A stretch of DNA of 7,462 nt from Verrucomicrobiota bacterium (GTDB lineage Bacteria; Chlamydiota; Chlamydiia; Chlamydiales; Rhabdochlamydiaceae), in the NCBI GenBank assembly GCA_903970455.1, contig CAJCIW010000151.1, positions 1-7,462 on the forward strand, written 5' to 3'. The notes beneath the pieces are model-generated. The model was not told the origin of the DNA. It saw only the letters and a program-made list of their open reading frames with translations, and did not search any database. Of the stretch, positions 1 through 7,462 are shown piece by piece. The position numbers and the translations under genes are program-made. Position 1 is the first letter of the stretch, and every line of letters starts with the position of its first letter.

Positions 1-27
1 GAGTTCAGACGTGTGCTCTTCCGATCT
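1..27 (+). other. Illumina TruSeq Read 2 adapter remnant (artefact)
   Basis: The first 27 bases, beginning GAGTTCAGACGTGTGC and ending in CTCTTCCGATCT, match the 3' end of the standard Illumina TruSeq Read 2 adapter without a mismatch, as I remember that sequence. This is sequencing-library DNA left on the contig end, not genome. Biological sequence starts at about 28. Any reading frame or promoter that uses these bases is unreliable, and the true upstream context of the first gene is unknown. Confidence 0.97.
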
Positions 28-50
28 AGGTATAAATTGGCTTTTAAGCA

Positions 51-908
51 ATGGGCAAAAAAATGTCTTCTGTGCAGCAAAATACCGATATCCATAGCGA
101 AAAAAAATCCTCCTCAGAATTTTTCATCAATCTCTTTTGTCGAGGCGAACGGTTTAAAAAACGGCTGGAAATGTACGCCTCTACAGATGTTTGCAAGGAG
201 ATTTCCGCATGCTTCAACCACAAAGAACAACACGTCAAAAATTTGCCAATGACTTATCGAACAATTAATCATTGGGAATCCCAAGGGTTACTCTCTAATC
301 AGCGTGAACAAGAGAAGAAATGGCGACAATTCAGCATTATGGATCAAGCGTGGCTCTACACAATAGAAACTCTCCGTGACTTTGGACTCCCATTAGATCG
401 CATAAAGAACATAAAGAGCGTATTTTTGAATCCTCATGAGCAATACCCCTTCTCCTTAATGGAATACTACTTAAGTTGCGCCTATATTTTGCTAGAGCAC
501 GTTTTCCTTATCGTCTTTTCGGATGGTTTTGCTATTCCCTTAACCTACGCTGAATATAAAGATGCCTTAAAAAATAATTGGATTGGTACTCACCTACAAG
601 TCAGCATGAATGAAGTCGTTCAGAAAATCTTTTCAGATCAAGACTTTTCGCCTAAATACAAAAATGAAGCTTTGATAGAGCCTCAAGAATTTGAAGTGTT
701 CTACATGATACGCACAGGCAATTTTGAAGAGATCAACGTAAAGTTTAAGAACGGTTCCCTGCATCTTGTAGAAGGCACACAGAGCCTTGATAATGAGGCA
801 AAAATTCAAGACATTATACGAGAAGGGCAATATCAGAACATTGAGATTAAACAAGAGAATCGCAAGGTGGTCAGCTTTAAGCGAACCATAAGAAAAATGA
901 TTGAATAA
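51..908 (+). CDS. MerR-type HTH protein of an integrated element
   Basis: A 285-residue protein that I place in the MerR DNA-binding superfamily by motif. Residues about 41-125 give the winged-helix pattern: MYASTDVCKEI as the first helix, TYRTINHWESQGLL (68-81) in place of the usual RTLRYWEKEGLL, a wing around 84-97, then the helix ETLRDFGLPLDRIKNI. There is an insertion between the first helix and TYRT compared with a typical MerR domain. Residues about 138-165 are rather hydrophobic. The C-terminal 60 residues look beta-rich (INVKFKNGSLHLVEG, IEIKQENRKVVSF) and match no domain I know. It lacks the short metal- or drug-binding tail of classical MerR proteins. The start is uncertain: the frame is closed by TAA at 45-47, ATG codons lie at 51, 63 and 171, and no clear ribosome site is visible. 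The one at 171 begins exactly at the HTH. It lies just upstream of a recombinase gene, so an accessory role in integration, excision or element control is inferred, not shown. Confidence 0.72.
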   Translation: MGKKMSSVQQNTDIHSEKKSSSEFFINLFCRGERFKKRLEMYASTDVCKEISACFNHKEQHVKNLPMTYRTINHWESQGLLSNQREQEKKWRQFSIMDQAWLYTIETLRDFGLPLDRIKNIKSVFLNPHEQYPFSLMEYYLSCAYILLEHVFLIVFSDGFAIPLTYAEYKDALKNNWIGTHLQVSMNEVVQKIFSDQDFSPKYKNEALIEPQEFEVFYMIRTGNFEEINVKFKNGSLHLVEGTQSLDNEAKIQDIIREGQYQNIEIKQENRKVVSFKRTIRKMIE

Positions 909-991
909 CGCTATGGCACACAGCCAGGCAAAAAAATACTAACGACACGTCTATTGAAAACCTCAGGGGTGTGTCTCGAACGGAGCAAAAT
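909..991. other. Spacer between MerR-like gene and small gene, no firm signal
   Basis: An 83-base spacer. No convincing -10/-35 pair or terminator was found: the only hairpin (914-926, 4-bp stem) lacks a T-run. GACAC at 945-949 and GTGTC at 973-977 form a weak 5-bp dyad that might be an operator, but this is too short to call. The small gene and recombinase may therefore share the upstream transcript. Confidence 0.3.
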
Positions 992-1089
992 ATGCTATCG
1001 GTTGAGACATGCCAAAAAATTTTGAATGGCAATGGAAAAAACTACACAAACGATGAGATCCAAAAGATCAGAGAGTTTTTATACCTCTT

Positions 1090-1095
1090 AGGGGA
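1090..1095 (+). promoter_or_regulatory. Ribosome binding site of the recombinase
   Basis: AGGGGA lies 8 bases before ATG 1104, inside the coding sequence of the preceding small gene. It supports 1104 as the recombinase start and suggests that ribosomes translating the small gene pass over this site. Confidence 0.6.
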
Positions 1096-1103
1096 AATAG
1101 ATT

Positions 1104-2741
<1,638 letters not shown>

Positions 2742-2746
2742 AGGAT

Positions 2747-2780
2747 AAAGGGATAAAATTTAGACGGTTTTACCCCTTTT
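2747..2780. terminator. Bidirectional hairpin between convergent genes
   Basis: The plus strand has AAAGGGATAAAATT (2747-2760), loop TAGAC, then GGTTTTACCCCTTT (2766-2779). This pairs 13 of 14 positions with one A-C mismatch at 2753/2773 and two G-T wobbles next to the loop. A-runs on one side and T-runs on the other give it terminator character in either direction: the recombinase transcript from the left (its stop is 5 bases before) and the glycosyltransferase operon from the right. The U-tracts are short, so termination may be partial. Confidence 0.55.
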
Positions 2781-2785
2781 GTCAA
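2757..2785 (-). promoter_or_regulatory. Predicted promoter of tRNA-Leu
   Basis: On the minus strand, a perfect -35 TTGACA (2785-2780), a 17-base spacer, and -10 TAAATT (2762-2757, 4 of 6 consensus positions). Transcription would begin near 2750, about 15 bases before the tRNA 5' end at 2734. The spacer and -10 lie within the hairpin at 2747-2780. The tRNA could also be reached by read-through from the glycosyltransferase operon upstream. Confidence 0.6.
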
Positions 2786-2800
2786 GAATCTCGGATATGT

Positions 2801-5311
2801 TCAAAGATTTTGGCGGATTTCACGCGAACGGCGCGCAGCCAGGTCGAGCTCTGCCCTCACAATCATCTCTCTAAGATGTGTAGGGATTTCCTTCTCGACG
2901 TTTTTCAATTCGATCCCATGGCTTACAGGCGTGCCATCGTTATTAAGCATCTGGTCGAATTTGGCGAGGAAGTCGGTTTCATTTTTAAAGGCTTCAGCGA
3001 GACCATGCTTTTTGGTGAAGTCGGAGTTGTCCTTTTCCCAGAAAAGCTGTCCTTTAAAGCCGAATTTTCGCAAGACCATCTCGACGCAGGTGACGGCAAA
3101 ATGGATAAAACCCTCGAATAACAGGCTCGGACGGATGTTGTCGATCAGGAGGCGGTTGCCGCGGACGATCGATTCGAAAATCGTCCCTGCGCCGGCTTTG
3201 CCGATGACGATGCCCCCGTAGGAAGCCATCGCCATCAATTCTTCCATTTTGGTCGACCAGAGTTCAGCTTTGATGGGTAGGTTTGTCTTTTTGGCTACGT
3301 TTTGCTCGAGGTGGCGTTTAAAGGCGTGATTCTCTTGTCCGCAGAGGACCACGAGATGGATAGGGACATCATGGGGAGTTGTGTTGGCGTATTTTTTGGC
3401 CAGCAGTTCAGGCAGCGTAGAAAAGCCGCCGGAGCCGCCATTTTGAATGATGACCACTTTTTTATTGACTTCGATTCCCCATTTCTGTTTGAGCTGCTGG
3501 ATATCTTCCGGTGTGCGAGGAACGGTGAATTCATGTTTGACAGGGGGGCCAATGAAGATTCTTTGCTCAGGGGTCGTCGTATCCGAAACGGGATCGATCA
3601 CTTCCCGCGCATTGAAAGGAAGGGCCATTTTAAAATGGGGGTAGGCGGGCGGTTTGTCGCGTGTTTCGATTTTATTATTGATGTCTGTGGCGACATGCAT
3701 GCATGGAATCCCCAAAATTTCACATGCTTTGATAACGGCTTCCGTATCCGCGCTGTAATCGATAACAACCGCGTCGGGGTTCACTTTTAATAGTTCCTGC
3801 ATCACAAGTTTAAGCTGTGTTTCCGTATAGGCAGGCTTCGTGGTGTCCTTTTTGGAGAACCAACGCAAAAAGTTGATGATGGCAAACGCCTTTTCGGCCA
3901 TCAGTCCTGCGTAAAGGGTGGCAATCGACCAGTTTTTACCCAGCCAGCGGGTGAGGAAAAAGTTGCGGACAGGATCTTCCGAAATCAAAACTTCGGGCAA
4001 GTCCATTGTCACGGGATGATAGCCTAAAGAGGCCAAATTCGTACTGATCCCTCGGGCAATTTCCTTGTGCCCTCCTCCCCATTTACAGCCGATGACGGCG
4101 ATCGTTTTTTTGGAGTTCTCTTGATAAGCGGCTGGATCGATGCCCCGCTCCCGCAGCTGCTGTGGAGTTACAGGCGGAGGGGAGTTTAAGGGGATCAAAG
4201 GATGGGAATTAAATGGCCATTCTGCCAGTTCGTTTTGGCTGGCAGGAGCTTGGGCATGGCATGCGCACAACCTGTGGACAGATTGTCCATGCGCTCTGTC
4301 GAAGACATGATTGATCGATTTCCATTCATCCCTCATGTTGCCGATGATTGCGGCAAAGCGCATCGGAGAACAAGCGGGCATATTTTTATTGTCGCCTAGA
4401 AGATAAATACATCCATTGTAGGCTTTTTTGCACTTCTCGGTGAGTTCGATAAGATCGTTGCCGTTTGTCGAATCCAGGCTTCTTCTCAAAGCCGTCACTC
4501 GGGAAACGCAATTTTTGTAATAATTTTCAGCTTTTAACCTGAGGTAGGTCTGTTCGAAGAAATCTTTGCCGGTAAAGGGAGTCAACGTTGATTGCAACTC
4601 TTCCCAGCAGATTTTTTCTAGCTCAGGGCTTTTTTTCAGTTGATCGAGTAGAGAAAGGAGTTGTTCCCGGAATTTAAGGGTGTCCGCAGATTCAAGGGTG
4701 GCGCCGAGCGAGAAAATTTGCTGCTGAGCTTCTCTAGGGCAAGTAGGCTTTGCTCCAAGATCTGTCAGCCATTGCTTCAGGAATTTAATGCGCGATTTCT
4801 CCTGAAGAGCATGCTCTTCTTTGCTGATGGTATGGGAAGGGGATCTGACGAGACGGTCGGCATAGTTGGCGGGAGATTCAAACTGGAATGCGGGATCGGG
4901 GGAGGCTGCATCGTGAACTTGGGCAATTTTGGTATAAAGGCTAATGATATAGAGATATTTAAAGACGGTAAGAAAATCGCCGCTGTCGATTTTTTGATGG
5001 AGGAAATTAAAACAGCCTTCTCCGATTTTCCCACTTTGTTTCAGCTGATACAAAACGGAGCGGGAAGTGTGAGTAATAAATGCGGTATCCTGGAGATTAT
5101 TTTTGAGCAGTAGAGCGATCCGTGTTGGAATGTAAGATCCCATTTGCAGCTCGTTCAGATAAAAGATGGAAGGGGAGGTGACCCGCTGCTCAGAACGAAT
5201 GGTTTCATAACGGGAAATATCCGTTTCTGTCCCGAATTCCTCATTGAAACTGTTTAAAGTCGGATGTTCAACGACGTTGACATATCTCACTGGGTCAATC
5301 GAATGGGCCAT
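2801..5311 (-). CDS. MGDG synthase/MurG-like glycosyltransferase with long N-terminal region
   Basis: An 836-residue protein whose C-terminal half (about 400-820) is a GT-B glycosyltransferase of the monogalactosyl/processive diacylglycerol glycosyltransferase type (GT28-like). Proteins of this group transfer galactose or glucose from a UDP-sugar to diacylglycerol at the membrane. Visible motifs are VIGCKWGGGHKEIARG with the glycine loop and His415, DAVVIDYSADTEAV, IIQNGGSGG (624-629) opening the second Rossmann half, and GKAGAGTIFESIVRG (704-718), the donor-site loop. The usual PGQE-like segment after it is replaced by NIRPSLLFEGF, so donor preference may differ. Residues 1-395 are mainly helical and polar and match nothing I know; a proline-rich linker (about 365-390) joins the halves. 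Typical members have about 380-530 residues, so the extension is large. There is no signal peptide. The ATG has AGGA 4 bases upstream. It follows the phospholipase D-like gene by 20 bases, so the two are probably co-transcribed. The fold is clear; substrate and N-terminal role are unknown. Confidence 0.85.
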   Translation of the reverse strand: MAHSIDPVRYVNVVEHPTLNSFNEEFGTETDISRYETIRSEQRVTSPSIFYLNELQMGSYIPTRIALLLKNNLQDTAFITHTSRSVLYQLKQSGKIGEGCFNFLHQKIDSGDFLTVFKYLYIISLYTKIAQVHDAASPDPAFQFESPANYADRLVRSPSHTISKEEHALQEKSRIKFLKQWLTDLGAKPTCPREAQQQIFSLGATLESADTLKFREQLLSLLDQLKKSPELEKICWEELQSTLTPFTGKDFFEQTYLRLKAENYYKNCVSRVTALRRSLDSTNGNDLIELTEKCKKAYNGCIYLLGDNKNMPACSPMRFAAIIGNMRDEWKSINHVFDRAHGQSVHRLCACHAQAPASQNELAEWPFNSHPLIPLNSPPPVTPQQLRERGIDPAAYQENSKKTIAVIGCKWGGGHKEIARGISTNLASLGYHPVTMDLPEVLISEDPVRNFFLTRWLGKNWSIATLYAGLMAEKAFAIINFLRWFSKKDTTKPAYTETQLKLVMQELLKVNPDAVVIDYSADTEAVIKACEILGIPCMHVATDINNKIETRDKPPAYPHFKMALPFNAREVIDPVSDTTTPEQRIFIGPPVKHEFTVPRTPEDIQQLKQKWGIEVNKKVVIIQNGGSGGFSTLPELLAKKYANTTPHDVPIHLVVLCGQENHAFKRHLEQNVAKKTNLPIKAELWSTKMEELMAMASYGGIVIGKAGAGTIFESIVRGNRLLIDNIRPSLLFEGFIHFAVTCVEMVLRKFGFKGQLFWEKDNSDFTKKHGLAEAFKNETDFLAKFDQMLNNDGTPVSHGIELKNVEKEIPTHLREMIVRAELDLAARRSREIRQNL

Positions 5312-5331
5312 GATATCCTGTTAAAGTTTAA

Positions 5332-7002
5332 TTATAAAATATGAGCCATAACCTTTTCCTGAAACCACGCCAATAATCGCGTGCCCCAGCTGGGATTTCT
5401 CGCTTTTTCAGGAGAAACAGCATCGGAGAGTTCGATGTCTTTTTGTAAAACGCGCATGGTCTCCCGAGCAAACTCCGGTGATTCGACGATGCCATTGAAT
5501 TCGTAATCGGATGGATCCTCTTCGAGGCTTTTTTTGCCCAAATTGCTGCTCCCGAAAGCGGTGTGCCTGTCATCGACGACAATCACTTTTTTATGGTAGG
5601 TCGTATTTGCGCGGTAGAATTCATGCACCTTCACATTTTGGTTCCCTTCTTTTTCAAACAGCTGCCGGTATTTATTTTGGGCCAAATCCGCAAAAAAGCG
5701 GTGTGCCAAAGGGCTTTCTTTCCCTTTTGAATTAGCGATAATCTCAATTTTAACTCCCCGTTGTGCTGCATTCGATAAAGCGTCGATGAGAGATTGGGGA
5801 GGATGAAAATACATATGAGCGATTCGGATTTTTTGCGTTGCGTGATTGATCAGGTCGATGAGAGCGTGTAAGTAGCTGTTGCGGGTATGATCCGGCCCGG
5901 TTGAGTACCATTTCATGCGCACATTGTTGGCCCTGTCCCCTCTGCCATCCAAGCCGGGCACGCTGGTCGCAGCTGCCGGTCTTCGCATCAATTCCTGGAA
6001 GGTGGTTTTTAGCTTCGCCGCTTTTTCAGGAGCTTGCATGTAAGCATAACGGAGCATTAATTTCGCGCCTTCGAGAAAGGCTGTTGCCCCTGCACCGTTT
6101 AGCGCGCTCTTAAAGGCGAAGTCCATGTCTCTAAAGCCGGTTGCTTCGATAGGGTTACGGAAAATATCGAAAACGGCCTTCCCTTTCCCTAAGTGTTCAG
6201 TCCCCCTGACATCGCCCCAGTAAGGGAGCAATGCAGTGCCGCCGACAACGGAGTAGGCTCCCTGATCAATCGCCATCAGCTTGATGTGGTTGGTGCTTAA
6301 AGCAAAATTGCCGCTTCCTGGGCGCTGGTTAAGATAGATTTCGGGATTCATGACCATGAAGAAACGGTCGGGGTGCGCAGACTGAAGTGCGTTTAACCTT
6401 TTTTTGTTTTCAGGTGTGAGAAAATAATCGGAGCCAAAAATGAACACCTTCAGGACGCTGTTTTGCTCCATCCGTTGTTTGATCAGATCGAGCACTTCAT
6501 CGTAAGTTTCTTCCCCCATGTAGCAACTCAAAAAAATCGAGGATTGCGCATGGCGGATGAGGTCGAGTTTACATTTTTTGCTCTCTACCGAATCGGCAAT
6601 GACATAGGCAGAACCCTGTTCTTGAATTACTTCTTCAACACGTTTTGCGTTAAAGTCGTGGGGATTCAACCCCGAGGTTAAGGAAGGAGAAAATTGATTC
6701 CGTATGGTGTGGAACTTCAAATAGGCAGCACCGCCAGCTGCGGACAACCCGCCCAAGGCGACCGCGGCGGCCACGGGGGATAGATGAAGGATGACCGCAG
6801 CGGCGATGACACTTGTTGCTGCAGCGCCCATGAGAAGGATGCAGATCAAAGCATGTGTCTTTTCCGCCGTTTGCTGGACTTTAAAATTTTCATCGGAAAA
6901 TTCTTGATATTCTCCGAACCCCTTCGCAGAGGGAGCCTGCCGCTCAGGCGAGGGAAACGAAAAGTTCGGAGGGAGTGTAAGTGTAAAGTCTAGACTAGGC
7001 AT
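5332..7002 (-). CDS. Phospholipase D-like protein with two HKD motifs and paired membrane segments
   Basis: A 556-residue protein counted from ATG 7002. The PLD superfamily hydrolyses or transfers phosphodiesters such as phospholipid head groups through a phosphohistidine intermediate. Motif 1 is HIKLMAID (His239, Lys241, Asp246) followed by VVGGTA instead of GSxN. Motif 2 is the full HKKVIVVDDRHTAFGSSN (His470, Lys472, Asp477, Gly484, Ser485, Asn487). Residues 1-50 are polar and rich in Ser, Pro and Phe with no signal peptide. Residues about 51-72 and 76-95 form two Ala/Gly-rich hydrophobic segments separated by a very short HLSP turn, so the protein is probably membrane-anchored. That hairpin recalls chlamydial inclusion-membrane (Inc) proteins, an inference from pattern only. 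A TTG at 7041 would add 13 residues. I prefer the ATG because it overlaps the upstream stop by 8 bases (ATGCCTAG), typical of translational coupling, with AAGGGAA 11 bases upstream. Cardiolipin-synthase-like or nuclease activity cannot be excluded. Confidence 0.88.
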   Translation of the reverse strand: MPSLDFTLTLPPNFSFPSPERQAPSAKGFGEYQEFSDENFKVQQTAEKTHALICILLMGAAATSVIAAAVILHLSPVAAAVALGGLSAAGGAAYLKFHTIRNQFSPSLTSGLNPHDFNAKRVEEVIQEQGSAYVIADSVESKKCKLDLIRHAQSSIFLSCYMGEETYDEVLDLIKQRMEQNSVLKVFIFGSDYFLTPENKKRLNALQSAHPDRFFMVMNPEIYLNQRPGSGNFALSTNHIKLMAIDQGAYSVVGGTALLPYWGDVRGTEHLGKGKAVFDIFRNPIEATGFRDMDFAFKSALNGAGATAFLEGAKLMLRYAYMQAPEKAAKLKTTFQELMRRPAAATSVPGLDGRGDRANNVRMKWYSTGPDHTRNSYLHALIDLINHATQKIRIAHMYFHPPQSLIDALSNAAQRGVKIEIIANSKGKESPLAHRFFADLAQNKYRQLFEKEGNQNVKVHEFYRANTTYHKKVIVVDDRHTAFGSSNLGKKSLEEDPSDYEFNGIVESPEFARETMRVLQKDIELSDAVSPEKARNPSWGTRLLAWFQEKVMAHIL

Positions 7003-7462
7003 TTTTCCAATTATTCCCTTCTGCGAAAGTGGGGTTGACAATTTTGTATCGGGTTTTGCTAAAATTCAAAATAGGGAAGGGGATAGGGCCAATTTGGATG
7101 TGGGTATGCGTTTGCAAAGCATAAGTGAAGCATTCAGGACCGTAAAATGTTGTTAAGTAGCGCATCGGATTCACTGGGCCTTTTAAAAATAACCGCTGAT
7201 TAGGGGGCCCAAAGGGGTAATCTCGCAAGTTTTCCAGCTCTTCTCTTGGAAAGTATTCTTTGGGGAAAGTGTGTTTATTGTATGAACCCGCTAGCCGGAC
7301 GACCCCATCTGGCTCTTCTTGCATGAGAAAAATATCGACATTTGCAGCTTGGCTTTCCGGCAATCCAAATTTAGATCTTAAAGTTGCGGCATCGAAGGTA
7401 ATCTTGAAGCTTTCGAGACCCATATCGTGGAGAACAATCCCTTTTTCTTTCAATCTGTCTTT
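6995..7462 (-). CDS. Unrecognised protein, 5' end outside the window
   Basis: The C-terminal 155 residues of a protein whose reading frame is still open at the window edge. A TTG at 7453 could serve as a start but has no visible support, so the gene most likely begins beyond 7462. I do not recognise the family. The visible part is soluble and mixed alpha/beta, with no membrane segment: LHDMGLESFKITFD, then VDIFLMQEEPDGVVRLAGSY, then an aromatic- and proline-rich stretch (FPKEYFPREELENL, YPFGPPNQRLFLKGP, LTTFYGPECF), and an end with THTHIQIGPIPFPILNF. The alternating THTHIQI strand suggests a beta-sheet edge but does not identify an enzyme. Its stop codon overlaps the phospholipase D-like start by 8 bases, so the two are probably translated from one mRNA. 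A link to lipid metabolism rests on neighbourhood alone. Confidence 0.7.
   Translation of the reverse strand, partial: KDRLKEKGIVLHDMGLESFKITFDAATLRSKFGLPESQAANVDIFLMQEEPDGVVRLAGSYNKHTFPKEYFPREELENLRDYPFGPPNQRLFLKGPVNPMRYLTTFYGPECFTYALQTHTHIQIGPIPFPILNFSKTRYKIVNPTFAEGNNWKNA

Noticed and set aside
13..252. Plus-strand open frame of 79 codons starting inside the first 27 bases
   Set aside because: Its start lies in adapter sequence and it runs in a different frame from the MerR-like gene, so it is an artefact.
914..936. Hairpin TGGC-ACACA-GCCA as a terminator after the MerR-like gene
   Set aside because: The stem is only 4 bp and is followed by A residues, not T residues, on the transcribed strand.
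971..991. GTG start for the small gene upstream of the recombinase
   Set aside because: Possible, but ATG 992 has a better spaced GGAG site, and the extra residues do not resemble the compact helical part.
3302..3790. 162-codon open frame antisense to the glycosyltransferase
   Set aside because: It is the mirror of a conserved GT-B coding region, has no recognisable motif, and is explained by the codon bias of the real gene.
4661..5113. 150-codon open frame antisense to the glycosyltransferase N-terminal region
   Set aside because: No ribosome site or family resemblance, and the minus-strand frame is continuous with the conserved GT half.
7003..7041. Upstream TTG start for the phospholipase D-like gene, adding 13 residues
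   Set aside because: The ATG at 7002 gives a compact 8-base stop/start overlap and is the stronger initiation codon; the TTG would need a 47-base overlap.

Overview
The window is bacterial and most likely comes from a Chlamydiae-like organism (order Parachlamydiales). That is an inference from the gene set: a phospholipase D-like protein with a paired hydrophobic segment near its N-terminus, next to a glycolipid-type glycosyltransferase with a long unrecognised N-terminal half. No taxonomic marker protein is present. The first 27 bases are Illumina adapter, so position 1 is an artificial contig edge. The right edge cuts a gene.

There are two blocks. The left block (about 28-2650, plus strand) is AT-richer (about 38% GC in a line counted by eye) and looks like the end of an integrated element. 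It holds a MerR-type DNA-binding protein, a small helical protein, and a large serine recombinase whose start overlaps the small gene. The right block (about 2653-7462, minus strand) is richer in GC (about 47% in a counted line) and looks like host chromosome. It holds a tRNA-Leu(UAG) gene with its own promoter and terminator, and an operon-like run of three genes read right to left: an unrecognised protein truncated by the window edge, a two-HKD phospholipase D-like membrane protein, and an MGDG synthase/MurG-like glycosyltransferase.

The junction is the most unusual part. The recombinase frame does not stop at the element border. It runs antisense through the tRNA-Leu terminator and the whole tRNA gene and stops 5 bases beyond the tRNA 5' end, so its last 42 or so residues are specified by tRNA-locus DNA. 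This fits an element inserted at the 3' side of a tRNA gene with an attachment site overlapping the recombinase gene. Just past the stop, an A/T-flanked hairpin that can work in both directions separates the convergent recombinase and operon and also contains most of the predicted tRNA promoter.

Functionally, the left genes would handle integration, excision and their control. The right operon pairs a phospholipid-cleaving enzyme fold with a diacylglycerol glycosyltransferase fold, which suggests membrane-lipid remodelling or a host-directed lipid activity. The substrates cannot be read from the sequence.
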